In this document: one piece after another, positions 1-9,470 of the stretch
Layout of the letters: every line of letters starts with the position of its first letter
Numbering within the stretch: the first letter of the stretch is position 1
Assembly (NCBI RefSeq): GCF_040654195.1
Contig: NZ_JBFAHM010000015.1
Location: forward strand, 160,020 to 224,019
Direction: 5' to 3'
From: Hamadaea sp013361475
Lineage (GTDB): Bacteria; Actinomycetota; Actinomycetes; Mycobacteriales; Micromonosporaceae
Length of the DNA: 64,000 nt
Program-made: the position numbers and the translations under genes
Notes under the pieces: generated by a model
Seen by the model: the letters and a program-made list of their open reading frames with translations, nothing else
Databases searched by the model: none
What the model was told of the DNA's origin: nothing

Positions 1-1
1 C

Positions 2-3000
2 GGCTACTCGGTCCAACCGGCGACCTATGCCGAGGTGACCGCCCGCGCCGGCGACTTCCGCGCGGTCGTCGCCAACGGAAGCAGCGGCAGCGATCCCGGA
101 CCCGACGCGTTCCGGGCCTTCCTCACCGCGACCGACGCGGCCGGCACCAGCGTCGTGTTCCTGGATCAGTGGTCGCTGGGCTACGGAGCCATCAACCACT
201 TGACCAAGCACACCGGCGATCCGCAGGCGCTCCCCGGCGACTTGAACACCACCGGGCGCATCTCGGTCGTCGCCACGACCTCACACCCCCTGACCGCGGG
301 CCTCGCCCTCGGTGAACGCACCGAGATTCTCGCGCCGCGCGGCGCGTGGTCGGCCTTCACCGGCTACTCCGGCACCACGGTCGCCACCCTGAACACCGAC
401 GAGGCCGGTGACGTCGGCAGCGCCATCGCCTTCGAGCCGCGTGGCACGGAAAACACACACGTGCTGATCGGTTCGCTGGCCGCGGCTGCCTCCTGGGGGG
501 TCCCGGCCGAGGACTGGCTCCCGGCGGCACGCACCATTCTCCACAATGCCATCGGGTACGCCATCGACGCGCGCTACGCAGCCGTCGAGGGCACGGTCAC
601 CGATCCGTCGGGCGTACCTCTGGCGGGTGTGACCGTGGCGGTGCCCGCGACGGGTGAGCGGACCACGACTGCCGCCGACGGCACCTACCGGCTGCTCGTC
701 ACCCCCGGCACACCGACGCTACGGTTCACTCGGGTCGGCAGCACACCGTTCGAGCAGGCGATCACGGTGGCGGCGGGCGACCTGGTCACCGTCAACCCCA
801 CGCTGACCGTCTCCGGGACCGGCGGCGTACGCGGCGTGGTCACCAGCGGGCGTGACGGCTCGCCGGTGGGCGGTGCGACCGTCGTCGTCGAAGGCACCGA
901 CCGCACGGCGACCTCGGCAGCCGACGGCGGCTACGCCATCGACCTGCCCGTCGGCACGTACCAGGTGCGGACGAGCGCGGCCGGCCACCTGAGCAGCACG
1001 GTCACCGTCGAAATCCGAGCCGGCGTCGAGACTGTCTCTGATGTGGAGCTGACCGCGGCCCCCCGGGTCGGTGTGCTGGGCGACTACTCGGGCGACAGCG
1101 TCGTCGCGTTGATGCGCGCGAACGAGATCGCCGCGGAGCCGATCGCCTGGACGGATGCCGGTCGGCTGTCGCAGTTCGACGTCGTGGTCTTCAACGACCC
1201 GACCGACCCCGGCGCGGCCGTGTTCACGCAGTTCCTCGCGGCCATGGACGCGGCCTCCGTCAGCGGGGTCTTCCCCGACGACCGGTACTCCAGTGACGGC
1301 GGTGCGCGCCTGCTGCGCAAGTATCTCGCCGACCCGGCGGGGACGCTGCCCGTCAGCGGCGAAGGCATCCTCTCGTACGCCTCGACCGTGGCCGGGCACC
1401 CGCTGTTCGCCGGTCTGCCCGAACGGCCGGAGATCTTCCGGGCCGGCCGGACCGCCGCCGCGATCGTGGGCTACTCCGGTACGCCGCTGGCCGACGTGCA
1501 CTCGGAGACGGCCGGCCGGCGGGGCGTCGCCGCCGCCTACACGGTGCGTACCACGGGCAGCGTGCATCTGGTGCTCGGCGGCTTCGCCGGGACGGTCCTG
1601 CAGGGGCCGAAGGACGACTGGACGCCCGACGGCGTCAAGCTCTACCTCAACGCGATCCGGTGGAGCGCCGCGCCCGGGTTGGGCGGGGCGACGGGCCGGG
1701 TCGTCGGCGTCGACGCGGCGGCGCTGCCGGCGACGGTCGAACTGGTCGGCACTCCGCGCCGGGTGACGACCGACGCCGCCGGTGAATACACGTTCCCCCT
1801 CGACCCGGGGACGCACCGGCTGCGGTTCAGCTCGTTCGGCTACGCGCCGGTCGAGCGTGAGGTCACGGTCGAACGCAACGGTCTGGCCCGGGTGGACGTC
1901 GAGATGCAGCCGGGAACCGTCGGCGGCCTCGCGGGGACCGTCACCGCGCTGACCGAGATCGAGGCGAACGGCGCCACCGCCACCGCCGGACCCGTCGACG
2001 GGGCGACGATCACGCTGGTGGGCACCACCGCGCGCACCGTTACCGACAGCACCGGGCACTACCGGCTGCCGCTGGTCGAGCCGGGGTCGTACGAGCTGGA
2101 GGTGACGTCGGCGGGCTACGTGCGTACGCGGATCCCGGTGACCGTGACGGCCGGCGTGGAGACCACCGCCGACGGCGTCCTGCGTCCGTCCCCGGCGGTC
2201 GGCGTCCTCGACGACTTCGAGGGCCGGCTCACGGCATACCTGACCTACTGGGGCTACGAACCGCGCTCCATCGGCTGGGCGGACACCGCGGCGCTCGGCG
2301 ACCTCGACCTCGTCATCGGCAACATGGCGACCTACACCGGCACCGACCCGGGCGCCGCCGGGTGGGCCGCCTTCGACGACGCGCTCAACCGGTCCGGCGT
2401 ACCGGCGTTGTGGCTGGACCAACTGGGTCGCGGCTCGTTCCGCTACTTGAAGGCGTACGACGGTGATCCTGATGTGGAAGGCGAGGGCCGCAACGACGGC
2501 ACCGTGACCGCGCACGCGACAGTGCCCGGCCACCCGCTGCTCGCGGGCCTGCCGACGTCGTTCGAGCTGACCGCGCCCAACAAGGAGTACTCCTGGTTCG
2601 GCGAGTTCAGCGGGACCACCATCGCCACCGTGACCTCCGACGACCCGACGGCGGGCGGCGGACTCGTGGGCGTGCGGCACCGTGGCGCGCGGGCCGTCGA
2701 CGTCCTGCTCGGCGCACTCTCGGTGAGCACCTACGGGTACCCGGGCTACGGTGACCACCCCGGCCTCAACTGGTCCGGCGGCGCAGAGCGGCTGCTGCGT
2801 AACGCCCTGTCCTACGCGCTGGACACCGACGGGCTCGGCGGCGAGGTCCGCGGCACGCTGCGGGCCGCGAGCCAGGCACCGCTCGCGGGCACGGTCAAGG
2901 TCGCCGAGACCGGTGAGACGGTGTCCGCGCGGCCCGGCGACGGCACGTTCGTCGTGACGCTTCCGGTCGGCCGGTGGACGCTGCAGGCGTCGAGCTTCGG

Positions 3001-5599
3001 GTACGCCGACAGCACGACCGTCGTGGACATCACCGCGGGCGGAGTCGTGACGCTGCCGATGACTCTCACAGCTCGCCCGGCCGGAACCATCACCGGCGTC
3101 GTCACGGGGCCGGCCGGAGCCGTCGCGGGAGCGAGCGTCGCCGTCGTCGGCACGCCGTTGACCGCGACGACCGCAGCCGACGGTTCTTACACGATCGCGG
3201 GGGTGCCCGCCGCCGCCTGGACCGTGCGGGTCACGGCGGCCGGACATCAGGTGGCCACGCGGGCCGTCACGGTGGCCCCCGACGGCACCTTGTCGTTGGA
3301 TGTCACCCTGATCGCCTCGCATCGCGTGGCAGTCGTGGCCGACTCGTCGAACGCCATCACCGGGCTGCTGCAGCGGGAGGGTTACGCCGTCGAACAGGTG
3401 ACGGCGGCTCAGCTCAGCACCCTGGTACCCCGGGTGAGCGAGTTCGACCTGATCATCGTCAACGGGACGGTGTCCAGCTCGTATCGTCCCGCACTGCTGC
3501 AGGTGATCAACGCCGCGGCGGCCGGCAGCGTCTCCACCATCTATGGTGGACAGTGGGGCGGCGCCGCCATCGGAGCGCTGTCCGACGTCCGCGACGATCC
3601 GGCCGACGTGGCCTACGACTTCGAGCCCGGCGACATCGCGTACGTCGTCGGCAAGCCGCACCCGATCTTCGCGGGCTTCCCGGTCGGCGAGCCGGTGGTG
3701 GTGCTCAGCAACCCCGGCGACAACCAGCAATGGCTGACCTACTCGGGGTACAGCGGGACCACCGTCGCCGACGCGCGATCGGCGACGGCCGACCTCGGCA
3801 ACGCCGTCGGTTACCGGTTCACCTCGGCGACGAGCGTCGAGGTGCTGCTCGGTGGCCTGTCGGCCGGCTCCTACGGACGACCGGGTACGCGATGGACGCC
3901 GGCGGCGGAGCAGATCTACCTCAACGCCGTGGCGTGGGCGGTCGACGCCCGACAAGCCGCGATCGCCGGGGTGGTGACCGACGCCGACGGCGCCCCCGTG
4001 AACGGGGCCCGTGTCACCGCCGTCGAAGCCGGTGCCGGCACGGTGACGGCTGCGAACGGCGCGTACACGCTGGGCCTCACGGCCGGGACCCACACGATCC
4101 GGATCGAGGCGTTCGGGTTCGTGACGGCCGAGCGGTCGGTGACCATGCCGGAGAGCGGGACGTTGACGCTCGACATCACGCTGGCGCCGCTGCCGCGAGG
4201 CGGCGTCTCCGGCACGGTCCGGTCGACGAACGGCTCGGTGATACCGGCCGCCACCGTGTCGGCCGAGGGCATCCAGCCCTGGTCGGCGACCACCGACGCG
4301 TCGGGCACGTTCACCGCGGATCGACTGCTCGAAGGCGAGTACACGGTCACCGTGTCCGCACAGGGTCACCTGCCGGCGACGGCGAAGGTGACGGTCACCG
4401 CGGGCAAGGTCGCCCGGCTCGACGTGACGTTGCAGCCCTACGACGTCGGCGTCCTCGGCGACTCCAGTGGAACGCTCGTGGCGTTCCTACGCGCCAACGG
4501 TGTCGCGGCGACGGAGCTGACCTGGTCGCCGGACCTCGACCTCGACGGCTTCGACACCGTCGTGGTGAACGGCGGGACGCCCGACAAGGCCACCTACGAG
4601 GCCGTGGTGGCCGCCGCCGACGCAGCGCAGACGAGCCTCGTCTACACCGGCACGTGGGGGGTGGACCGAGGCGGCCTGCGGCTGCTCGAGCGGTACACCG
4701 GCCGCGTGTCCGTGACGGCGCAAGGCTACGGCGAGGGCGCCGTGACGCTGGGCGGCTTCGAAACCGGGCATCCGTTGTTCGCCGGGCTCACCGATCCGGC
4801 CGACCTCATCGTCTCCGGCGGCTACTACAGCGTCGCGGGCGGCTACGCCGGCAAACCGCTGGCCGAGCTGTCGGTCCGGCGCGCGGACGGAACGGTCGTA
4901 CGCGGCCTGGGCGTCGGCTTCGACTGGCGTACGGCCGGAAGCGTTGAGGTGGTGCTGTCCGCGAGCGGCGTGACCGAAGCGGTCGGGCCCCAGCTCGGCT
5001 GGACCGAGGCTGGGAAGCGTCTGCTCCTCAACGCGGTGCAGTGGAGCCGAACCGTGTCCATGCCGGTCCCGGCGTCTCCGGTGGTGACCGCACCGGCGGT
5101 GACGCTCGACGACTCGATCACCGTGTCGGGCACTGCCGACTGGCCGTCGACCGTACGCCTGCGCATCGGCGCGACCGAGGTGGCCACAGCGGTGACGGCG
5201 AAGGACGGAACGTGGTCGGCCAAGGTGCCGCTGTCTCTCGGCAGCAACGCGTTGACGGCGACGGCGGCGAACGCGGCGGGCACCTCCGCCGCGACGACTC
5301 CGGTGATCGTCCAACGATGGCAGCCGGTCTGGACCGTGCCCGGCGCAGGCCGTTCCCGTCCGGTGGTCCTGAAGCTCGACGGCGTCACGCCTGGGCACGC
5401 CCCGGCCGACCGCGCGATTCTGGTGGTCCGCGACGCACTCGGCGCGGAGAAGGCACGCCTGTCGCTGAAGTGGACCGACGAGCAGTCCTACCTCGCCGTG
5501 CTGAAGGACTTGCCGTCCGGCACGTATTCGCTCAGCGCGGAGCTGACCGTCGGCGGCACCACCGTCGTCGCCGACGGTCCGGAGGTGACGCTGCCGTGA
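2..5599 (+). CDS. Giant modular secreted-type repeat protein (5' end outside window)
   Basis: The frame is open from base 2, so the true start lies upstream and about 1,865 residues are visible. The modules alternate regularly. A Rossmann-like/GATase-like domain of about 200 residues occurs five times, ending or starting near nt 570, 1063-1675, 2197-2830, 3323-3955 and 4438-5050. Each carries an opening VGVLGD-type strand, a GHPLFAGLP-type motif, a YSGT motif and a terminal LNAxxW helix. Between successive copies sit two carboxypeptidase-regulatory-like beta-sandwiches (G.V.D..G.P..GA.V.V..T....T..DG.Y.). After the last copy come a bacterial Ig-like domain (about 5060-5315) and a beta-rich end. 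Regulatory-like domains are usually extracellular, so it is probably secreted. No catalytic residues can be assigned. A protease or other catalytic head could lie upstream, but this is inference. Confidence 0.85.
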   Translation, partial: GYSVQPATYAEVTARAGDFRAVVANGSSGSDPGPDAFRAFLTATDAAGTSVVFLDQWSLGYGAINHLTKHTGDPQALPGDLNTTGRISVVATTSHPLTAGLALGERTEILAPRGAWSAFTGYSGTTVATLNTDEAGDVGSAIAFEPRGTENTHVLIGSLAAAASWGVPAEDWLPAARTILHNAIGYAIDARYAAVEGTVTDPSGVPLAGVTVAVPATGERTTTAADGTYRLLVTPGTPTLRFTRVGSTPFEQAITVAAGDLVTVNPTLTVSGTGGVRGVVTSGRDGSPVGGATVVVEGTDRTATSAADGGYAIDLPVGTYQVRTSAAGHLSSTVTVEIRAGVETVSDVELTAAPRVGVLGDYSGDSVVALMRANEIAAEPIAWTDAGRLSQFDVVVFNDPTDPGAAVFTQFLAAMDAASVSGVFPDDRYSSDGGARLLRKYLADPAGTLPVSGEGILSYASTVAGHPLFAGLPERPEIFRAGRTAAAIVGYSGTPLADVHSETAGRRGVAAAYTVRTTGSVHLVLGGFAGTVLQGPKDDWTPDGVKLYLNAIRWSAAPGLGGATGRVVGVDAAALPATVELVGTPRRVTTDAAGEYTFPLDPGTHRLRFSSFGYAPVEREVTVERNGLARVDVEMQPGTVGGLAGTVTALTEIEANGATATAGPVDGATITLVGTTARTVTDSTGHYRLPLVEPGSYELEVTSAGYVRTRIPVTVTAGVETTADGVLRPSPAVGVLDDFEGRLTAYLTYWGYEPRSIGWADTAALGDLDLVIGNMATYTGTDPGAAGWAAFDDALNRSGVPALWLDQLGRGSFRYLKAYDGDPDVEGEGRNDGTVTAHATVPGHPLLAGLPTSFELTAPNKEYSWFGEFSGTTIATVTSDDPTAGGGLVGVRHRGARAVDVLLGALSVSTYGYPGYGDHPGLNWSGGAERLLRNALSYALDTDGLGGEVRGTLRAASQAPLAGTVKVAETGETVSARPGDGTFVVTLPVGRWTLQASSFGYADSTTVVDITAGGVVTLPMTLTARPAGTITGVVTGPAGAVAGASVAVVGTPLTATTAADGSYTIAGVPAAAWTVRVTAAGHQVATRAVTVAPDGTLSLDVTLIASHRVAVVADSSNAITGLLQREGYAVEQVTAAQLSTLVPRVSEFDLIIVNGTVSSSYRPALLQVINAAAAGSVSTIYGGQWGGAAIGALSDVRDDPADVAYDFEPGDIAYVVGKPHPIFAGFPVGEPVVVLSNPGDNQQWLTYSGYSGTTVADARSATADLGNAVGYRFTSATSVEVLLGGLSAGSYGRPGTRWTPAAEQIYLNAVAWAVDARQAAIAGVVTDADGAPVNGARVTAVEAGAGTVTAANGAYTLGLTAGTHTIRIEAFGFVTAERSVTMPESGTLTLDITLAPLPRGGVSGTVRSTNGSVIPAATVSAEGIQPWSATTDASGTFTADRLLEGEYTVTVSAQGHLPATAKVTVTAGKVARLDVTLQPYDVGVLGDSSGTLVAFLRANGVAATELTWSPDLDLDGFDTVVVNGGTPDKATYEAVVAAADAAQTSLVYTGTWGVDRGGLRLLERYTGRVSVTAQGYGEGAVTLGGFETGHPLFAGLTDPADLIVSGGYYSVAGGYAGKPLAELSVRRADGTVVRGLGVGFDWRTAGSVEVVLSASGVTEAVGPQLGWTEAGKRLLLNAVQWSRTVSMPVPASPVVTAPAVTLDDSITVSGTADWPSTVRLRIGATEVATAVTAKDGTWSAKVPLSLGSNALTATAANAAGTSAATTPVIVQRWQPVWTVPGAGRSRPVVLKLDGVTPGHAPADRAILVVRDALGAEKARLSLKWTDEQSYLAVLKDLPSGTYSLSAELTVGGTTVVADGPEVTLP

Positions 5600-5619
5600 G
5601 ATCGTGACCGACGAATACC

Positions 5620-5661
5620 CGATGGGTCGCCGAGGACGTCACTCGAATCGGCGACCCATCG
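5620..5661 (+). terminator. Rho-independent-like hairpin
   Basis: Perfect 14-bp inverted repeat (CGATGGGTCGCCGA at 5620-5633, complement at 5648-5661) with a 14-nt loop. It begins 21 nt after the stop codon of the giant repeat protein. No T-run follows, as is usual in high-GC actinomycetes. Confidence 0.75.
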
Positions 5662-5741
5662 AGGCATCGGCCCGACTTCATGCCGCCGGAGTGTCATCCT
5701 CAGCAGATGCGCCATGACCGCGCCCTGATGAAGGCGCAGCG

Positions 5742-6428
5742 ATGACTGTCGAGTCCCGCGCCGGGGCGGTGCGAGTTCATCCGCTCGCCCGGACCATCGG
5801 CCTGACCGGCCTGGTGGGCACCGTGGTGCTGTTCGTTGCCCTAAGCACCAGTACGCCGGGCGAGCCGCCGACCGACGCCACGACCGCGGCGGCGGCGGAC
5901 TTCCTCCGTGGTCTGGACGGAACCTGGGTTCGGCTGGGCGAGGTCGTGGCCGACATCGCCATGTTCGCCGTGCTCTGGTTCATGGTCGGTTTCGCGCTGC
6001 TGCTGCGCCGGGTCGAGGGCGACCTCCCGTGGCGGTCCACCATGGCGGGGCTGTCCGGCCTTCTGGTAGCGGCGTTCGTCATCCTCGACTCCAGCGAGGA
6101 GGCGGCCAGCCATCGGGCCGCCGATCTCGATCAAGGGCAGCTGGCGTACGCCTACGACGTCACCACGATCGGGTTCACCAACATCTGGTTGCCCCTGGGC
6201 GGCTTCGCCCTCGCCTGCGGGTGGGTCATCCTCTCGTCCGGCGCCCTGCCACGGTGGCTGGGATGGTGGGGCGTCGTCAGCGGGATCGGTCTCGCCCTCG
6301 CGCAGTTCGTCTGGGAGATCCCGATCTGGTTGATCCCCTACGCCGCCTTCTGGATCTGGCTGCTGACTACGTGCGTACTGCTGGTGCGCCGGCCCGCTGG
6401 GGGAGTGGACGGGGTCACGCGAAGGTGA
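5742..6428 (+). CDS. Six-TM integral membrane protein, function unknown
   Basis: 228 residues with about six hydrophobic helices (roughly residues 17-39, 67-90, 100-118, 138-162, 168-185 and 190-215) and short loops. This is a compact polytopic membrane protein. The N-terminus is short and basic and has no cleavable signal. A loop of about 25 residues rich in Asp/Glu/Ser (around 118-135) lies between TM3 and TM4. No motif identifies a transporter or enzyme; it resembles the many DUF4386-like or uncharacterised actinobacterial membrane proteins, and I do not assign a function. The Shine-Dalgarno before the ATG is weak. Its 3' end overlaps the convergent dehydrogenase remnant by 14 bases. Confidence 0.7.
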   Translation: MTVESRAGAVRVHPLARTIGLTGLVGTVVLFVALSTSTPGEPPTDATTAAAADFLRGLDGTWVRLGEVVADIAMFAVLWFMVGFALLLRRVEGDLPWRSTMAGLSGLLVAAFVILDSSEEAASHRAADLDQGQLAYAYDVTTIGFTNIWLPLGGFALACGWVILSSGALPRWLGWWGVVSGIGLALAQFVWEIPIWLIPYAAFWIWLLTTCVLLVRRPAGGVDGVTRR

Positions 6429-6618
6429 CCCCGGTCAGCTGCTCGGAGACCGACCACAGCCGTGCCGCGGCGTCGGGGTCGCGCAGCGTCCCCCACGGCT
6501 TCTGCTCGCCGGGCGGGCCGCCGGCGTTCCCCGGCCACTGGGGACCGTAGAAGGCACCGTCCTGGGCGTCGACCGACGTCGCGGCGAGCAGCGCCGGCAA
6601 CGTCGCGCCGCGTGGCAT
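6415..6618 (-). pseudogene. C-terminal remnant of a short-chain dehydrogenase (SDR)
   Basis: The translated piece contains LPALLAATS, then GAFYGPQ, then a tail with LWSVSEQLTGV. This order (LPxLxAAT, GxFYGP, LWxxSExLTG) is the characteristic C-terminus of actinobacterial SDR oxidoreductases related to retinol and protochlorophyllide reductases, which are normally about 300 residues. Only about 67 residues survive. The Rossmann domain with TGxxxGxG and the YxxxK active site are absent, and the upstream sequence runs straight into the promoter region of the VOC gene. I read it as a decayed gene fragment, not a functional short protein. Confidence 0.7.
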
Positions 6619-6742
6619 GGTCCGCTCCTGCGTCGACTGAAGATGTGCACGTGTCATCCCTGACAACGATGCTCCCCGGCGGATCGTCCCTCACCGGACC
6701 GACATCCCGGCGTCGCTGCCCTCGTCTGGTTAGGGTTTCGAG

Positions 6743-7141
6743 ATGACGACCAGCACCATCGAGGTTCAGATCAACCTGTTCTGCCGCGATGTCGACGCGT
6801 GTCTCACCTTCTACACCGGCCTTGGGCTGGCGGAGGCATTCCGGGCGCCGGCCTCGGGTCCCATCGAGCATGTCGAGGTCGAAGCGGCTGGCGTCCGGAT
6901 CGGCCTGACCTCGGCGCGGGTCGCCAACGCCCTGATGGGGCTGGGGGTGGACGCTGCGGGTGGCAGCCCGTCCACGGAACTGGTGCTGTGGTGTGAGAAC
7001 ACCGATGCGTTCTTCGATCGGGCGTTGGCGGCCGGCGCGACGAGCGTCGTCGCCCCGACCGACTCACCCGACGGACGTCTCCACTACGCGTGGGTCCGCG
7101 ATCCCGACGGCCACCAGGTCAAGTTCGTGCAGAAGCGCTGA
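6743..7141 (+). CDS. VOC (glyoxalase/bleomycin-resistance) family protein
   Basis: 132 residues with the paired beta-alpha-beta-beta-beta repeats of the vicinal oxygen chelate fold. The first repeat starts VQINLFCRDVDACLTFYTGLGL; the second has ELVLWCENTDAFFDRALAAGA and ends in WVRDPDGHQVKFVQ, the usual RDPDGHxxxF terminal strand. Members are cytoplasmic metal-dependent isomerases, dioxygenases or drug-binding proteins. The substrate cannot be read from the sequence. The gene stands alone, downstream of the SDR remnant, and ends just before the convergent kinase gene. Confidence 0.85.
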   Translation: MTTSTIEVQINLFCRDVDACLTFYTGLGLAEAFRAPASGPIEHVEVEAAGVRIGLTSARVANALMGLGVDAAGGSPSTELVLWCENTDAFFDRALAAGATSVVAPTDSPDGRLHYAWVRDPDGHQVKFVQKR

Positions 7142-7186
7142 CCCGGCCCGCGTCGTCGGATTCCGCCCCGGCTCCACCGGCATGGA

Positions 7187-8905
7187 TCATGCGGTCGGGG
7201 TGGTGACGCAAACCCAGTCGTTCTGCGCGGGCGGGTTGTACGCCGAGACCCCGGCCGCGGTGTACGCGCGTACCTTGAAGCACATGTAGGTGCCCGGCGC
7301 CAGACCGGTCCAGTCGTACGTGGTCGTGTTCGCGCCGACGCTTCTCGACGTGTCGCCGTTGATGACGGTGAAGCCGTTCTCGTCCGTCGAGTTGTCCGTC
7401 CATTGCAGACGGATCGTGCTCGCGCTGATCGGCGTCGCCGTCAGGCTCGTCGGCGCGGCCGGACCCGAGCCGGACTGCGTCGTGGCGCAGATCCAATCGC
7501 TCTGGGCGGCCGGATAGTAGGCGGAGACCCCCGAGGCGTTGTACGCACGTACTTTGAAGCAGGTGCGGGTGTCCGGCGTCAGCCCGGTCCAGTCATAGGT
7601 CGTCGTGTTGGCGGCGACGTTCTTCGACGTGTTGCCGTTGATGACGGTGAAGCCGCCTTCGGCGGTCGACTTGTCCGCCCAGCGCAGGCGGATCGTGCTC
7701 GCGCTGATCGGCGTCGCCGTCAGGCTCGTCGGCGCCCCGAGCGGAGTCGCTCCGCCGCCGGAAACCGGGCTGGCGACGCTGGACCGGGGCGCGGGACTCG
7801 TCCCGCCCGTGCTGGACGGTGAACCCGTGGCGTTGGGGCTCGGCGGCGTACTCGTGGCTGGGCTGTTCGCCAGAGGACTCGCGGTGTTCACCCTCAGACC
7901 GTCGCCGAGGCTCTCGGCCTGCGGGTCGTCACCCTGGCTGAGCAGCACGCCGGCCGCCACCAGGACGGAGACGACCAGCCCCGCCGCGATTACGACGAGT
8001 GTCCGCCCGGTGGAGCGCCGGCCGGCGGCGGGCTGACTCGGCGTCGGTATCGTGACCATCGCCTGGGGACGGGGCGACGGCACATCGGACTCTTCCAGCG
8101 CCCGCCGCGCCTCCTGGGCCAGAGCCGCGCCCGAGGGCCAGCGATTCGCCGGGTCCTTCTCCATCGCTCGTTCCACGATCGCCCGTACGCCGGCCGGCAC
8201 GTCCGGCGGCAGCGGCGGCGCCTCGTCGTGGACGTGACGCAGCGCGACCTCCACCAAGTTGTCCCCGGCGAACGGCAGCCGACCGGCCAGGCACCGGTAC
8301 GCCACGATGCCGAGCGAGTAGATGTCCGACGCGGGTGTGGCCGGACGGCCCAACGCGCGCTCGGGAGCGATGTACGACGCGGTGCCGATCAGCGATCCAG
8401 GCGCGGTGTGCCCGGCGGCGCCGGACGAGCGGGCGATGCCGAAGTCGCCGACCAGGACGCCGCCGTCCGCGCGTACCAGGAGATTGCCCGGCTTGACGTC
8501 GCGGTGGGTGACGCCTTTCTCGTGGGCCGCGTGCAGCGCCTCGGCCGCGTCGGCGACCAGTCGCATCGTGGCCTTCGCGCTGAGCCGCTCGACCCGGGCC
8601 AGCGTCTCGGCCAGCGACTCGCCGTCGATGTACTTCATGACCAGGTAGACGCCGGCGGCCGGGTCGTCGCCGAAGTCGTACACCTCGACCACGCCGGGAT
8701 GGCTGATCGTGGCCATGACGCGGGCCTCGGCCCGGAACTCGTCGACGAAGCTCGGCTCGTTCGGCGGCGCGTCGAGCAGGCACTTGACCGCGACGGTGCG
8801 GGCCAGCACGAAGTCGAAGGACTTCCACACCTCACCCATGCCACCGCTGCCGACGCGCTGTTCGAGCTGATAGCGCCCGGCCAGCACCATTCCCGCACGG
8901 ACCAC
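7187..8905 (-). CDS. PknB-type membrane serine/threonine protein kinase with two FN3 domains
   Basis: 572 residues. An N-terminal Hanks-type kinase domain (about 10-270) has the GSGGMGEVW loop (19-27), Lys41 in VAVK, HRDVKPGNLL (134-143), DFG (154-156) and an intact APE motif. A basic/Pro-rich juxtamembrane stretch follows, then one TM helix (about residues 305-330), an S/T/P-rich linker and two fibronectin type III-like extracellular domains. The two FN3 copies are near duplicates sharing LTATPISASTIRL and TVINGxTS. The GTG start at 8905 is preferred because a GAAGG box lies about 8 nt upstream and it gives MVRAGMVLAG, typical of these kinases; ATG at 8890 is the alternative. The kinase probably phosphorylates regulators after an extracellular cue bound by the FN3 region. 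Confidence 0.9.
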   Translation of the reverse strand: MVRAGMVLAGRYQLEQRVGSGGMGEVWKSFDFVLARTVAVKCLLDAPPNEPSFVDEFRAEARVMATISHPGVVEVYDFGDDPAAGVYLVMKYIDGESLAETLARVERLSAKATMRLVADAAEALHAAHEKGVTHRDVKPGNLLVRADGGVLVGDFGIARSSGAAGHTAPGSLIGTASYIAPERALGRPATPASDIYSLGIVAYRCLAGRLPFAGDNLVEVALRHVHDEAPPLPPDVPAGVRAIVERAMEKDPANRWPSGAALAQEARRALEESDVPSPRPQAMVTIPTPSQPAAGRRSTGRTLVVIAAGLVVSVLVAAGVLLSQGDDPQAESLGDGLRVNTASPLANSPATSTPPSPNATGSPSSTGGTSPAPRSSVASPVSGGGATPLGAPTSLTATPISASTIRLRWADKSTAEGGFTVINGNTSKNVAANTTTYDWTGLTPDTRTCFKVRAYNASGVSAYYPAAQSDWICATTQSGSGPAAPTSLTATPISASTIRLQWTDNSTDENGFTVINGDTSRSVGANTTTYDWTGLAPGTYMCFKVRAYTAAGVSAYNPPAQNDWVCVTTPTA

Positions 8906-8978
8906 TGCGACCACCTTCGGCAGGCTGCTGGATCGAGCAGACCAATTGTCAACTCGCAGAGGGTACGCCGTCGCGCGC

Positions 8979-9461
8979 TTACTCGGTGGCCGCGGTGCGG
9001 ACGGTTCCCAGACGTTCGAACGGGCCGGGCTCCGCGCTCGGATTCGGCGGTGCGCCGAGATGGCGTACGCGAAGATCGGCCATGAGTTCGTCGAGGAACG
9101 CCGGACCTCCGTCGCGTAGGAGGTGCTGCCGTCGGCGGAGTTCGTCGTCGCCGGAGCGCCAGTCGAGACCCCAGTTGCCGAGGGCGTAGAGGATGGGAAG
9201 AGTCTGGATGCCGGCCTCGGTGAGGCTGTAGCGGGCGCGCTGCCCACGCGCTGCGGTGCCGCGCGTGAGGATCCCCGCTTCGACGAGGCGGACGAGGCGA
9301 TCCGCGAGGATGTTCGACGCGATGCCCTCGGCCGACCCGGTGAGCAGGGCCCGGAAGTAACGGCGGTCGTCGAAGACGACGTCCCGCAGGATGAGCAGCG
9401 ACCAGCGGTCTCCCAGCACCTCGACGGCGGCGCCGATCGGACACCCGGACCGTGATTCCAC
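8979..9461 (-). CDS. HxlR-family transcriptional regulator
   Basis: 160 residues with an HxlR-type winged helix. The sequence opens CPIGAAVEVLGDRWSLLILRDV, with the conserved Cys7 and the GDRW/ILR core. The recognition helix region follows in GIASNILADRLVRLVEAGIL, and the wing in RYSLTEAG. HxlR proteins are dimeric repressors or activators, often sensing electrophiles or redox through the N-terminal Cys. It is transcribed divergently from the reductase/metallo-hydrolase pair across a 68-bp gap that holds a near-perfect palindrome over the promoter. Autoregulation and control of that pair are therefore likely. Confidence 0.92.
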   Translation of the reverse strand: MESRSGCPIGAAVEVLGDRWSLLILRDVVFDDRRYFRALLTGSAEGIASNILADRLVRLVEAGILTRGTAARGQRARYSLTEAGIQTLPILYALGNWGLDWRSGDDELRRRQHLLRDGGPAFLDELMADLRVRHLGAPPNPSAEPGPFERLGTVRTAATE

Positions 9462-9470
9462 GATTCCTCC

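Noticed and set aside
719..4369. Very long open frame on the minus strand opposite the giant repeat protein
   Set aside because: Its product is Arg/Gly/His-rich without any domain, and it is explained by the strong third-position GC bias of the plus-strand gene, which removes stop codons in the antisense frame.
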